Assembly (NCBI GenBank): GCA_003550275.1
Contig: QXCW01000002.1
Location: 2,851,501 to 2,915,500 of the forward strand
Length of the DNA: 64,000 bases
Reading direction: 5' to 3'
From: Flavobacteriaceae bacterium MAR_2010_72
GTDB taxonomy: Bacteria; Bacteroidota; Bacteroidia; Flavobacteriales; Flavobacteriaceae
In this document: piece after piece, positions 10,103 through 19,333 of the stretch
Position numbering within the stretch: position 1 is the first letter of the stretch
How the letters are laid out: every line of letters begins with the position of its first letter
Notes under the pieces: model-generated
Database searches by the model: none
Seen by the model: only the letters and a program-made list of their open reading frames with translations
What the model was told of the DNA's origin: nothing
Translations under genes and position numbers: made by a program

Positions 10103-10133
10103 CAATGTTAGAACCCTTTTTATAAATTCCAAT
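10103..10133 (-). promoter_or_regulatory. Candidate promoter of the ilv leader/operon
   Basis: Minus strand: ATTG (10133-10130), a 19-base spacer, then TAACATTG (10110-10103). This is one mismatch in each box from the Bacteroidota consensus TTTG-N19-TAnnTTTG. It would start RNA only about 5-8 bases before the leader-peptide ATG at 10092. It lies directly after the gltD stop codon, and no terminator was seen between gltD and this promoter. Confidence 0.5.
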
Positions 10134-10150
10134 TCTTAATACAAATCATT

Positions 10151-11617
10151 TTAAACTCTTGGCAAATCATTGCTGTCTTTTAAGGGCAAGTTAGAGTTTC
10201 CCATTAAATAAGAATCAATGTGATGTGCAGCCTGTCGACCTTCGGAAATTGCCCAAACAATGAGTGATTGTCCACGACGTATATCACCCGCAGCAAAAAT
10301 TCCAGGAACATTAGTTTTATAGTCCTTTTCAGTGGCTTGAATATTAGTTCTAAAATCCATATCCAATCCAAATTGATCAGCTAAAGTTTTTTCTGCTCCT
10401 GTGAATCCCAATGCTAATAAGGCTAAATCACAATCCCAATGCTTTTCGGTATTAGGCAATTCACGCAATTGAGGGCGTTCACCAACCCTAAAAATCCACT
10501 CCACTTCAACCGTGGTTAACCCCACTAAATTCCCTTTATCATCACCTTTGAATTCTTTTGTTGACACACTAAAAAAGCGTTCGACACCTTCCTTGTGTGA
10601 AGAACTGGTACGTAAACGCATTGGCCAATAAGGCCATGGCTGATGAGCTGGTCGCCCTTCGGTTGGTTTACTCAAAATTTCAAAATTTGTCACCGATTTA
10701 GCACCGTGGCGATTGCTGGTACCAATACAGTCTGACCCGGTATCTCCACCACCGATAACAATAACATTTTTACCTTTGGCAGAAATAATTTGGTCAACAT
10801 CAACCAAACCATCGACATGCTGGTTATTTAGCTTTAGAAAATCCATAGCCTGGTGTACACCGTTTAAATCAGCTCCAGGAATAGGAATCGATCGTCTTAC
10901 TGTAGCACCACCACATAATACAATGGCATCAAATTCTTCTTTAAGTTTCAAAGCATCTACATTAACACCAACATGAGCATTGGTTTTAAATACAATACCC
11001 TCTTCCTCCATTACTTTTAGACGGCGATCTATAACCTGTTTTTCCATCTTAAAATCTGGAATACCATAACGCAGCAGCCCTCCAACTTTAGCGTCGCGTT
11101 CAAAAACGGTTACTTCATGACCTGCATAATTTAACTGTTGTGCTGCCGCCAAACCAGATGGTCCAGAGCCAATTACTGCAACTTTTTTACCTGTTCTAAC
11201 TTTTGGTGGTTTTGCGGTAATCCAGCCTTCCTTAAATGCTGTTTCTACTATGTTTTTTTCGATATTTTCAATAGCTACAGGGTCTTCATTAATTCCTAAG
11301 ACACAAGCTTCTTCACAAGGTGCAGGGCATAAGCGCCCTGTAAACTCTGGGAAATTATTGGTTTTATGCAAAATCTCGGCCGCTTCTTTCCATTTACCGA
11401 GGTAGACTTTATCATTAAAATCTGGAATTAAGTTCCCTAATGGACAACCACTATGGCAAAATGGTATTCCACAATCCATACATCGAGCACCCTGATTTCT
11501 CAAGTCCTTTTCAGGTAATGGAACGGTAAATTCTTTATAATTCTTTACCCTGTTTTCAACTTTATCATACGCTTCATCAACTCTCTCGTATTCTAAAAAT
11601 CCTGTTATCTTTCCCAT
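10151..11617 (-). CDS. gltD: Glutamate synthase small subunit
   Basis: A 488-residue NADPH:acceptor flavoprotein that feeds electrons to GltB. The N-terminal cysteine clusters for iron-sulfur centres are 'CMDCGIPFCHSGCPLGN' and 'CPAPCEEACVLGI'. The FAD site is 'VAVIGSGPSGLAAAQQLNYA', the second dinucleotide site is 'VIVIGGGDTGSDCIGTSNR', and 'GIFAAGDIRRGQSLIVWAI' is the C-terminal FAD motif. It starts 4 bases after the gltB stop, so gltB-gltD form one operon. Confidence 0.97.
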   Translation of the reverse strand: MGKITGFLEYERVDEAYDKVENRVKNYKEFTVPLPEKDLRNQGARCMDCGIPFCHSGCPLGNLIPDFNDKVYLGKWKEAAEILHKTNNFPEFTGRLCPAPCEEACVLGINEDPVAIENIEKNIVETAFKEGWITAKPPKVRTGKKVAVIGSGPSGLAAAQQLNYAGHEVTVFERDAKVGGLLRYGIPDFKMEKQVIDRRLKVMEEEGIVFKTNAHVGVNVDALKLKEEFDAIVLCGGATVRRSIPIPGADLNGVHQAMDFLKLNNQHVDGLVDVDQIISAKGKNVIVIGGGDTGSDCIGTSNRHGAKSVTNFEILSKPTEGRPAHQPWPYWPMRLRTSSSHKEGVERFFSVSTKEFKGDDKGNLVGLTTVEVEWIFRVGERPQLRELPNTEKHWDCDLALLALGFTGAEKTLADQFGLDMDFRTNIQATEKDYKTNVPGIFAAGDIRRGQSLIVWAISEGRQAAHHIDSYLMGNSNLPLKDSNDLPRV

Positions 11618-11621
11618 GATC

Positions 11622-14600
11622 CTATACTGTTTCTAGTTTTTCATTTTCCAATCTAATCAACGCCTGTCTGTATTCTTCAGGTAATATTTTTTTGAATTTA
11701 GGAAGATAGTTTTCCCAATCTTCTAAAATACGTTGTGCCAACGGACTTTGTGTAGCGTTATAATGATTTAGTATCAATGCTTTTAGCTGAATTTTATCCT
11801 CTTCCAATTCAATTGGGTCGATATTTAAATCGGCACCATTACAGTTTTGACTAAACGTATTTTTATCATCAAGCACGTAGGCAATTCCACCGCTCATACC
11901 AGCACCAAAATTACGTCCAACACTTCCTAAAATAACAGCCACACCTCCTGTCATGTATTCGCATCCGTGGTCTCCAATACCTTCAACGACAGCCTTCGCG
12001 CCTGAATTTCTCACACAAAAACGTTCGCCTGCTTTTCCATTAATATAGGCTTCTCCAGAGGTTGCCCCATAGAGTGTCACGTTACCAGTTATAATATTAT
12101 CTTCTGGCACTATAGTACATTCGTCAGGCACTCTAATTGCCAATTTACCTCCTGATAACCCTTTCCCGAGGTAATCATTGGTGTTACCATGAACAATCAT
12201 ATTCAACCCACTCGTTGCAAAAGCCCCAAAACTTTGGCCGGCAGAACCAGTGAAATTAATGTTTATGGTATCCTCTGGCAGCCCTTGAGCTCCATAAATT
12301 TTAGAAATTTCGTTACTCACAATAGCACCAACGGCTCTATCGATATTGGTAATTTTTAGATCGACATAGGTTTTTTGTCTTCGGAATAAGGCCTGATGTG
12401 CTTGCTTAATAATTTGGAAATCCAAATGCGTCTCAATGTTATGTTCTTGAGTAGTAGTATTATATAACTTCACCTCATCTGAAACTTTAACCTTATGAAG
12501 AATTGGCGTTAAATCTATACCCGACGCCTTATAGTGCTCAATAGCTTTATTACGATTTAATTTTTGAACCTGACCTACCATTTCATTTATGGTTCTAAAT
12601 CCTAACTTGGCCATAATCTCACGAAGTTCCTGCGCTACGAAATACATATAATTTACAACATGCTCTGGTTTCCCTTTGAATTTTTTACGCAATTCAGGGT
12701 TTTGTGTAGCAATACCAACCGGACAAGTATTTAAGTGGCAAACGCGCATCATTATACAGCCAGACGCTACTAATGGCGCTGTTGCGAAGCCAAATTCTTC
12801 AGCTCCCAATAAACAGGCAATAGCGACATCGCGTCCTGTTTTTAATTGCCCATCGCATTCTAAAACAATACGATTTCGTAAATCATTCATAACCAAAGTT
12901 TGTTGGGCTTCAGCAATTCCTAATTCCCAAGGTAAACCGGCATGTCTTAAAGAAGTCAAAGGTGATGCACCTGTTCCTCCATCAAATCCTGAAATAAGTA
13001 CCACATCCGCTTTTGCCTTGGCCACTCCAGCTGCGACAGTACCTACACCAACTTCTGAAACCAATTTCACATTGATTCTAGCCTCTCTATTAGCTGATTT
13101 AAGGTCATAAATTAATTGTGATAAATCTTCAATTGAATAAATATCATGATGTGGCGGAGGAGAAATAAGACCAACATAAGGTGTTGAATTCCTGGTTTTG
13201 GCAATAGCCGGATTTACTTTAGGTCCTGGTAATTGACCACCTTCACCTGGCTTTGCTCCTTGAGCAATTTTAATTTGAATTTCATCTGCGTTGGTCAAAT
13301 AATTGGAAGTTACCCCAAAACGTCCAGACGCTACTTGTTTAATGGCACTATTACGCCAATCACCTTCTACACTTTTATAAAAACGCTCCTGATCTTCACC
13401 ACCTTCACCCGAATTACTTTTTCCTCCAATTCGATTCATGGCCACAGCTAAATTTTCATGCGCTTCCTTACTAATTGATCCATATGACATGGCTCCAGTC
13501 TTGAAGCGTTTGACGATCTCGGTCCACGGCTCTACTTCATCTAAAGGAATAGGATCAAATTGATCAAACTCAAATAAACCTCTAATAGTCATTAGATTCT
13601 TGGATTGATCATTTACTAAATCTGAATATTCCTTGAAGGTTGAAGCCTTGTTGGTTCTTACAGATTCCTGAAGTTTGGCCACTGTTAAAGGATTGAACAT
13701 GTGCTTTTCCTGACCTCTTCTCCAGCGGTAATCACCACCTATTTCTATTTCAGGCTCTTCGTTTTTATTATCGAATGCCTTCTGGTGACGTTTAACGATT
13801 TCCCTTTCTATTTCTAATAAACCAATACCCTGAATACGCGTTGGGGTGTTTGGAAAATATTTTTCAACCGTTTTAGTATTGATCCCAATACACTCAAACA
13901 GTTGTGATCCTCGATACGAGTTGAGTGTTGAAATCCCAATCTTATTCATTACTTTCAAAATCCCTTTACCAACAGCTTTATTGTAATTTTTAATGGCGGT
14001 TAGATAATCCAACTCGGTAATGTCATTGTTTTCAACTTGCTTTTGAACAATTTCATTTACTATATATGGATTTACAGCGCTTGCACCGTAACCAAAAAGT
14101 AAGGCAAAATGGTGTACTTCACGTGGTTCAGCCGATTCAATAATCAAACTAATTTTGGATCGCTTGTTTAGTTTATGAAGTGCATGATTAACATAAGAGC
14201 AGGCCAATAACGCTGGAATCGGCGCATGGTTTTCATCAACATAACGATCTGACAGAATGATAATATTAGCACCTTCGTCAATAGCTTTTGAGGCTTGAGT
14301 CACTAAATTTTCAAGTGCAATTTCAAGTTCGTTTAAACCACGATTGACCTCATATAACATTGAAATAGACTCCACTATAAAATTAGGGTTGGTGTCATAA
14401 TTTCTGATTTTATCCAAATCATGCTTTGAAATTACTGGGTTTTGAATTTTAAGCTTTTTACAATGTTCAGCATTGATGTCAAAAATATTGACGTCGCAAC
14501 CTAGAGTTAAACTTATATCTGTAATCAACTCTTCACGAATTCCATCCAAAGGCGGATTAGTAACTTGAGCAAATAACTGCTTGAAATAGTTATAAATTAG

Positions 14601-16121
14601 CTGTGGGCGTTCAGACAAAACCGCAATTGGCGTATCACTTCCCATGGACCCAATAGGTTCCTTTCCACCTTGAGCCATTGGTTTGATGATTGTATTGAGG
14701 TCTTCTTGAGTATAACCAAACACAACTTCTCTTTTATTAAGTTCTACTTCATCATAATGAATTGGTCCTTTTTTAGCAGAAATATCCTTTAAATGAACCA
14801 AGTTTTCATTCAGCCATTGTCGGTAAGGGTGTTTGGCAGCGATGTTCTCTTTGATCTCTTCATCATTGACAATTCGACCTTCATTCATATCAACCAAGAA
14901 CATTTTTCCAGGTTCTAAACGGCCATGAAATTCTACATTTTCAGGAGCAATATCAACCACACCTGTTTCTGAAGACATCACAACATAGCCTTTTTTGGTA
15001 ACTGTATATCTTGACGGTCGCAACCCATTTCTGTCTAATACAGCACCAATATAATTACCATCGGTAAAAGGAATAGACGCTGGGCCATCCCAAGGTTCCA
15101 TTAAACAAGAATTATATTCATAGAAGGCCTTTTTGGCATCAGACATGTTATCATTTTTCTCCCAAGCTTCTGGAACTAACATCATCATGACTTCTGGAAG
15201 AGAGCGCCCCGTCATCAATAGAAGTTCAACCACCATATCTAATGTAGCCGAATCTGATTTCCCTTTAAGAACTGTTGGGATAATACGCTTGATGTCGTCT
15301 CCAAACCAATCACTCTCCATAATTTCTTCACGAGAAAACATTCTCGACACATTGCCTCGTAATGTATTGATTTCACCATTGTGACATATATATCTAAAAG
15401 GTTGTGCCAAATCCCAAGTAGGAAATGTATTCGTTGAGAACCGTTGGTGCACCAAAGCTAATCGGGTTATTAACGCCGAGTTGAATAAATCGAGATAATA
15501 CCCATTTATGTCTTCAGGCATTAAAAGCCCTTTATAAATAATGATCTTGGTAGATAAACTTGGTATGTAGAAGAATTTAGATTCTGATAATTTTGAATTA
15601 TAAATCGTATGTTCTGCGATTTTGCGTGCAGCAAACAATTTAAGGTTAAAGTCAAAATCGGATTGACTTTCATCAGTTTTACCAATAAACAATTGTTTAA
15701 TAAATGGCTCCGTACTTTTGGCAATCTCTCCCAAAACCTCACTATTGACCGGAACATCTCTCCAACCTATTAATTTGAGGCCTTGTTCTTTTATAGCCTC
15801 CTCTAAAATTGAAATACAGTAATCTCTTTGATTAATTTTCTTTGGTAAGAAGACATTACTCACGGCATATTCGCCTGCTTCAGGCAAATCAAATTCACAA
15901 AATATCTTAAAGAACTTATGTGGAATATCAATTAAAATTCCTGCCCCATCACCTGTTTTCCCATCAGAACTCACGGCTCCTCTATGCTCAAGTTTTACCA
16001 AAATCTCCAACGCTTTATGAATAATATCGTTAGAACGTTTACCCGTTAAACTACAAATAAATCCAGCGCCACAATTGTCGTGCTCAAACTCTGGTAAATA
16101 CAATCCTTGTTTTGTTAACAT
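11622..16121 (-). CDS. gltB: Glutamate synthase large subunit
   Basis: A 1499-residue ferredoxin/NADPH-type GOGAT alpha subunit, making two glutamate from glutamine and 2-oxoglutarate. The mature N-terminal nucleophile is the Cys in '[14 protein letters not shown]', preceded by a short propeptide. FMN-domain motifs include '[11 protein letters not shown]' and '[14 protein letters not shown]'. The 3Fe-4S cysteines are in '[19 protein letters not shown]', and the C-terminal glycine-rich beta helix includes '[14 protein letters not shown]'. The ATG at 16121 is preferred; the extended frame to 16127 would start with TTG. It is divergent from the porin-P-II-amtB operon across a 445-base region with palindromes. 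Confidence 0.97.
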   Translation of the reverse strand: MLTKQGLYLPEFEHDNCGAGFICSLTGKRSNDIIHKALEILVKLEHRGAVSSDGKTGDGAGILIDIPHKFFKIFCEFDLPEAGEYAVSNVFLPKKINQRDYCISILEEAIKEQGLKLIGWRDVPVNSEVLGEIAKSTEPFIKQLFIGKTDESQSDFDFNLKLFAARKIAEHTIYNSKLSESKFFYIPSLSTKIIIYKGLLMPEDINGYYLDLFNSALITRLALVHQRFSTNTFPTWDLAQPFRYICHNGEINTLRGNVSRMFSREEIMESDWFGDDIKRIIPTVLKGKSDSATLDMVVELLLMTGRSLPEVMMMLVPEAWEKNDNMSDAKKAFYEYNSCLMEPWDGPASIPFTDGNYIGAVLDRNGLRPSRYTVTKKGYVVMSSETGVVDIAPENVEFHGRLEPGKMFLVDMNEGRIVNDEEIKENIAAKHPYRQWLNENLVHLKDISAKKGPIHYDEVELNKREVVFGYTQEDLNTIIKPMAQGGKEPIGSMGSDTPIAVLSERPQLIYNYFKQLFAQVTNPPLDGIREELITDISLTLGCDVNIFDINAEHCKKLKIQNPVISKHDLDKIRNYDTNPNFIVESISMLYEVNRGLNELEIALENLVTQASKAIDEGANIIILSDRYVDENHAPIPALLACSYVNHALHKLNKRSKISLIIESAEPREVHHFALLFGYGASAVNPYIVNEIVQKQVENNDITELDYLTAIKNYNKAVGKGILKVMNKIGISTLNSYRGSQLFECIGINTKTVEKYFPNTPTRIQGIGLLEIEREIVKRHQKAFDNKNEEPEIEIGGDYRWRRGQEKHMFNPLTVAKLQESVRTNKASTFKEYSDLVNDQSKNLMTIRGLFEFDQFDPIPLDEVEPWTEIVKRFKTGAMSYGSISKEAHENLAVAMNRIGGKSNSGEGGEDQERFYKSVEGDWRNSAIKQVASGRFGVTSNYLTNADEIQIKIAQGAKPGEGGQLPGPKVNPAIAKTRNSTPYVGLISPPPHHDIYSIEDLSQLIYDLKSANREARINVKLVSEVGVGTVAAGVAKAKADVVLISGFDGGTGASPLTSLRHAGLPWELGIAEAQQTLVMNDLRNRIVLECDGQLKTGRDVAIACLLGAEEFGFATAPLVASGCIMMRVCHLNTCPVGIATQNPELRKKFKGKPEHVVNYMYFVAQELREIMAKLGFRTINEMVGQVQKLNRNKAIEHYKASGIDLTPILHKVKVSDEVKLYNTTTQEHNIETHLDFQIIKQAHQALFRRQKTYVDLKITNIDRAVGAIVSNEISKIYGAQGLPEDTININFTGSAGQSFGAFATSGLNMIVHGNTNDYLGKGLSGGKLAIRVPDECTIVPEDNIITGNVTLYGATSGEAYINGKAGERFCVRNSGAKAVVEGIGDHGCEYMTGGVAVILGSVGRNFGAGMSGGIAYVLDDKNTFSQNCNGADLNIDPIELEEDKIQLKALILNHYNATQSPLAQRILEDWENYLPKFKKILPEEYRQALIRLENEKLETV

Positions 16122-16186
16122 AATCAATAAAATTAACCTTAAAAAAATTCATTCAATTAGCTAATATATAGGGTAAACCGCTATTA

Positions 16187-16209
16187 TAATAATGTACCGT
16201 GCATTATTA
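16187..16209. promoter_or_regulatory. 23-bp palindrome upstream of gltB (candidate operator)
   Basis: Arms TAATAATG (16187-16194) and CATTATTA (16202-16209) flank TACCGTG, whose inner A-C/G-T bases also pair, leaving one mismatch in 11 pairs. It lies 66 bases upstream of the gltB ATG and 357 bases from the porin ATG, so gltBD is the likely target. The sequence differs from the porin-proximal palindromes, so a different regulator is expected. Confidence 0.45.
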
Positions 16210-16442
16210 CGACTTCAATAATTTAAAGTAACTATAATTCGTTTTTTAAGTTTAAACCCTTGTTAAATTACGAAATCGACAACAGATTTTTAGTGAATTA
16301 AATTCATTGAATTCAAGATATTGTTAAATTAATTTTATCATATCTCTTTTTTTGATGCATAAAACGCAGTGAAATCTTACAAACGCATATTTTCTGTAAT
16401 CATTCTATTCGCAAATTCACATTATTTAGTCTTTTTTTTAAA

Positions 16443-16465
16443 TACCCCTAATTTTTGATGGGGTA
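16443..16465. promoter_or_regulatory. Distal copy of twin palindrome TACCCC-N11-GGGGTA
   Basis: TACCCC at 16443-16448 and GGGGTA at 16460-16465, with an 11-base A/T-rich centre containing a T tract. A near copy lies exactly 53 bases downstream, about five helical turns, on the same face of the DNA. It sits about 70-90 bases upstream of the -7 box of the porin operon, a position suited to an activator or to a looping repressor. Confidence 0.6.
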
Positions 16466-16495
16466 AAAATGTTTTAATGATAATTATTACACCTA

Positions 16496-16518
16496 TACCC
16501 CTATTTTTTTATGGGGTA
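16496..16518. promoter_or_regulatory. Proximal copy of twin palindrome TACCCC-N11-GGGGTA
   Basis: TACCCC at 16496-16501 and GGGGTA at 16513-16518, same 11-base spacing and T-rich centre as the distal copy. It overlaps the -33 element of the porin promoter (16510-16513), so a bound protein would either block or contact RNA polymerase. Two copies with identical half-sites make chance unlikely. Confidence 0.6.
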
Positions 16519-16540
16519 ACTATTTTTTTATATAGTTTTG
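16510..16540 (+). promoter_or_regulatory. Promoter of the porin-P-II-amtB operon
   Basis: TATG (16510-16513), 19 bases, then TAGTTTTG (16533-16540), a full match to TAnnTTTG with one mismatch in the -33 box. RNA would start around 16545, about 20 bases before the ATG at 16567. This also argues against a longer porin frame starting at 16477. Confidence 0.65.
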
Positions 16541-16566
16541 ACCCATTAATAACTAAATTAAACTTT

Positions 16567-17586
16567 ATGAAAAATGTATTGACTTTCGCGTTCTTATTTT
16601 TTACAGTTGCAGCATTTGCTCAAGAAGAAACTGAAGAACAAACAAAGAAATTTACTTTAAACGGTAGTATAGATGCTTATTATCGTGTGAATTTTAGCGC
16701 CCCAAATGATGAAAATGCCATTGCTCCAGGATCTTCCTTTGCTAACTTACCCGGGTTTGCTTTAGGTATGGCTAATGTTATTGCCTCTTATGAAGGAGAA
16801 AAAGTAGGTTTTGTAGCCGATTTGGTTTTTGGACCTAGAGGGACGGATGCCATTTTTGCATCACCCATGTATTCAGCAACAGGAAATATTATCAACCAAT
16901 TATACGCCTATTGGAATGTTAGTGAATCTGTAAAATTAACCTTTGGTAATTTTAATACCTTCCTTGGGTATGAGGTCATTTCACCTACAGCAAACTTTAA
17001 TTACAGTACATCTTACCTTTTCTCTTATGGACCATTTAGCCATACAGGATTAAAAGCCGATTTCGCATTATCGGAAGATTTTAGCTTAATGCTAGGTGTC
17101 ATGAATCCAACCGATGCTACAGAGTTCAATCCAACTGGCAAATATGCTTTTGGTGCGCAATTAGGCTACAAAGGTCAGTATTTAAATTTTCTAACTGATG
17201 ATGGCGCCTACGAAATAGACTTTACAGGTGGCTTTGACATCTCTGACAGTTTCTATTTAGGCATTAACGCAGCATATTTTGATAATGACGGCGTTGGTTT
17301 TGCAGGCGTTGCTCTTTATCCACAATATGCTACTTCAGAGAGTTTCACAATAGGCTTAAGAGGTGAATACTTTAAAGAAGATAGTGACTTTGGTGCCATA
17401 GGAACGGGAGTTGAAGACTCAAGTGTTTTTGCAACGACATTAACAGGGAGCTACACTATTGAAAACTTTACAATTAAACCAGAAATTAGATTAGATAGTG
17501 CTTCTGATGACGCATTTATCGATAGTGATTTAATGCCAACGAAGAGTTTGAGCTCATTTGTATTGGCTGCCATTTACGCATTTTAA
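16567..17586 (+). CDS. Outer-membrane beta-barrel porin (OmpL-like, BBP2 family)
   Basis: A 339-residue outer-membrane protein. The start at 16567 gives a clean signal peptide ('MKNVLTFAFLFFTVAAFAQ') and follows the promoter; an upstream ATG at 16477 lies inside the regulatory palindromes. The mature part shows alternating beta-strand patterns with 'LNGSIDAYYRVNF' at the N-terminus, 'GNFNTFLGYEVISP' in the middle and an aromatic C-terminus ('AAIYAF'), as expected for BAM-inserted barrels of the putative porin BBP2 family. It leads an operon with P-II and AmtB, so it probably lets ammonium or small nitrogen compounds into the periplasm. The substrate is inference. Confidence 0.85.
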   Translation: MKNVLTFAFLFFTVAAFAQEETEEQTKKFTLNGSIDAYYRVNFSAPNDENAIAPGSSFANLPGFALGMANVIASYEGEKVGFVADLVFGPRGTDAIFASPMYSATGNIINQLYAYWNVSESVKLTFGNFNTFLGYEVISPTANFNYSTSYLFSYGPFSHTGLKADFALSEDFSLMLGVMNPTDATEFNPTGKYAFGAQLGYKGQYLNFLTDDGAYEIDFTGGFDISDSFYLGINAAYFDNDGVGFAGVALYPQYATSESFTIGLRGEYFKEDSDFGAIGTGVEDSSVFATTLTGSYTIENFTIKPEIRLDSASDDAFIDSDLMPTKSLSSFVLAAIYAF

Positions 17587-17622
17587 GAATACACTAATTA
17601 ATAAATCAATAAAACTAATAAC

Positions 17623-17961
17623 ATGAAAAAAATTGAAGCGATTATTAGAAAATCAAAATTTTCTACCGTGAAAAGCGCCTTGCATGAAGTTGGCGTAAAC
17701 TTTTTCTCCTACTGGGATGTGACCGGATTAGGAAACGAACAAGAAGGACATGTATACAGAGGTGTTTCATATAGCACCAGTGATATACAACGTCGGTTTT
17801 TATCTATAGTTGTCAATGACAGCTTTGAAGAAATAACCGTAAAAACCATCATTGAATCTGCTGGAACTGGCGAAGTAGGTGATGGAAAAATCTTTGTAAG
17901 TGATATCAAAGAAGCTTACAGAATACGAACAGGAGAAAAAGGAGGAGAAACTTTAAACTAA
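17623..17961 (+). CDS. P-II family nitrogen regulatory protein
   Basis: A 112-residue P-II signal protein that binds ATP/ADP and 2-oxoglutarate and controls AmtB. The fold is clear from 'MKKIEAIIRKSKFSTVKSAL' at the start and 'GTGEVGDGKIFVSDI' and 'YRIRTGE' at the nucleotide site. The T-loop is unusual: 'GHVYRGVSY' is two residues shorter than the usual 'GHTELYRGAEY', although the Tyr matching the uridylylated Tyr51 of E. coli GlnB is kept. The stretch after it ('STSDIQRRF') also diverges. It is encoded 10 bases upstream of amtB, the normal glnK-amtB arrangement. GlnB and GlnK cannot be told apart here. Confidence 0.93.
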   Translation: MKKIEAIIRKSKFSTVKSALHEVGVNFFSYWDVTGLGNEQEGHVYRGVSYSTSDIQRRFLSIVVNDSFEEITVKTIIESAGTGEVGDGKIFVSDIKEAYRIRTGEKGGETLN

Positions 17962-17971
17962 AAATTAAAAC

Positions 17972-19213
17972 ATGGAATTACTTACAACAAACAACGTATG
18001 GATGATGATCTGTACAGCACTCGTTTTCTTCATGCATTTAGGATTTGCATTTTTAGAAATTGGGTTAACTAGACAAAAAAACACCCTAAATATACTTTTC
18101 AAGAACATCTTTATAATTACCGTTGGACTACTATTATATTGCTTGATTGGTTTCAACCTTATGTATCCAGGCACATTTTCATTAGGTGGTCTATTGCCAG
18201 ATTATTTTGTTGACCTATTTGGACTATCGCTTCCAGAAAATGGGTTAACCCCTGAATATGCAGATGGCGGTTACACTTACTGGACTGATTTCCTATTCCA
18301 AGGTATGTTCGCAGCAACTGCTGCTACTATTGTATCTGGAGCTGTAGCAGAACGCATTAAAATTGGACCATTCATGATTTTTACAATTATTTATGTAGGA
18401 ATTATTTATCCAATAGCCGGATCATGGAAATGGGGTGGTGGATTTTTAGATCAATTAGAAACACCTTTTTACGATTTTGCAGGTTCAACATTAGTACACT
18501 CTGTAGGCGGATGGGCAGCAGTAGTTGCCGTATGCTTATTAGGTGCACGCATTGGAAAATTCAAAAACGGAAAAATACAAGCGATTCCAGGACACAATAT
18601 CCCATTAGCCACAGCTGGAGTTTTAATTCTTTGGTTAGGCTGGTTTGGATTTAACGGAGGCTCTGTATTGTCAGCCGATCCTGGATTGACTTCCCTAACT
18701 CTAGTAACCACCTGTTTAGCTGCCGCCGCTGGTGGAGTAGCTGCCGCTTTAGTTTCAGCAATTAAATTCAAAAATCTGGATTTAACCATGTTTTTAAATG
18801 GTATACTTGGCGGATTAGTAGGTATAACTGCCGGTGCAGATCAAATGAGCCCTGGTGATGCCATCATTATCGGCGCAATAGCCGGAGCCATCATCGTATT
18901 TGCCGTTTCATTAATTGACAGATTAAAATTAGACGACCCAGTTGGAGCTATTGCTGTCCATTTGATTTGCGGTATTTGGGGTACTTTAGCAGTTGGTATT
19001 TTTGGCGCATTGGCCGGTTTCGATCAATTCATAAGTCAACTTATTGGCGTTGCGTCTTATGCAGCTATATGTATTACATCTTCATTTATCATCATATATA
19101 CACTTAAGAAAACCGTAGGAATACGAGTTTCTGAAAAAGAAGAATTAGAAGGACTTGATGCCCATGAACATGGTATGGATGCCTATCCAGACTTTAGATT
19201 GAATGAGCATTAA
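17972..19213 (+). CDS. amtB: Ammonium channel/transporter
   Basis: A 413-residue AmtB with about 11 membrane segments. Signature stretches: 'DFLFQGMFAATAATIVSGAV' (vestibule Phe and periplasmic binding region), 'DFAGSTLVHSVGGWAA' with the first pore His, 'LWLGWFGFNGGS', and 'DPVGAIAVHLICGIWGT' with the second pore His. The C-terminal tail ends 'HEHGMDAYPDFRLNEH', about 30 residues that could meet the P-II T-loop. Its N-terminus is short, without an obvious cleaved signal. Last gene of the porin-P-II-amtB operon, followed by a strong hairpin. Confidence 0.95.
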   Translation: MELLTTNNVWMMICTALVFFMHLGFAFLEIGLTRQKNTLNILFKNIFIITVGLLLYCLIGFNLMYPGTFSLGGLLPDYFVDLFGLSLPENGLTPEYADGGYTYWTDFLFQGMFAATAATIVSGAVAERIKIGPFMIFTIIYVGIIYPIAGSWKWGGGFLDQLETPFYDFAGSTLVHSVGGWAAVVAVCLLGARIGKFKNGKIQAIPGHNIPLATAGVLILWLGWFGFNGGSVLSADPGLTSLTLVTTCLAAAAGGVAAALVSAIKFKNLDLTMFLNGILGGLVGITAGADQMSPGDAIIIGAIAGAIIVFAVSLIDRLKLDDPVGAIAVHLICGIWGTLAVGIFGALAGFDQFISQLIGVASYAAICITSSFIIIYTLKKTVGIRVSEKEELEGLDAHEHGMDAYPDFRLNEH

Positions 19214-19238
19214 TATTAGTTGGTTTATTAAATTTGTT

Positions 19239-19270
19239 AAAGCCTTTGGAATTCATTTTCCAAAGGCTTT
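19239..19270. terminator. Terminator hairpin after amtB
   Basis: Perfect 11-bp stem AAAGCCTTTGG / CCAAAGGCTTT (19239-19249 and 19260-19270) with a 10-base loop. The downstream T run is short, but no other function is evident. It separates the ammonium operon from the metK promoter. Confidence 0.7.
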
Positions 19271-19289
19271 ACTATTTCACAACAATTCT

Positions 19290-19320
19290 TTTCTATCTTT
19301 AAAATTAATATGTATTTTTG
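19290..19320 (+). promoter_or_regulatory. metK promoter
   Basis: TTTC (19290-19293), 19 bases, TATTTTTG (19313-19320), a full TAnnTTTG match. It would start RNA near 19326, producing a leader of about 127 bases that contains the structured element at 19334-19425. Confidence 0.65.
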
Positions 19321-19333
19321 CGCCTGAAATAGA

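Larger units (their letters stand above)
16122..16566. promoter_or_regulatory. Divergent regulatory region between gltBD and the porin-P-II-amtB operon
   Basis: A gene-free AT-rich stretch. It holds a 23-bp palindrome near gltB (16187-16209), two near-identical 23-bp palindromes near the porin (16443-16465 and 16496-16518) and one good promoter for the porin operon. No clear consensus promoter was found for gltB, no open frame of note is present, and no sigma-54 type GG-N10-GC element was recognised. Confidence 0.7.

Noticed and set aside
12676-13451. Plus-strand open frames inside gltB
   Set aside because: They are antisense shadows of a highly conserved gene and show no protein-like motifs.
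16443-16540. Sigma-54 promoter for the ammonium operon
   Set aside because: No GG-N10-GC pair at suitable spacing was seen, whereas a full Bacteroidota -7 box is present at 16533-16540.
16477-16566. Longer N-terminus of the porin from an ATG at 16477
   Set aside because: It would place coding sequence over both the proximal palindrome and the promoter and would hide a clean signal peptide starting at 16567.
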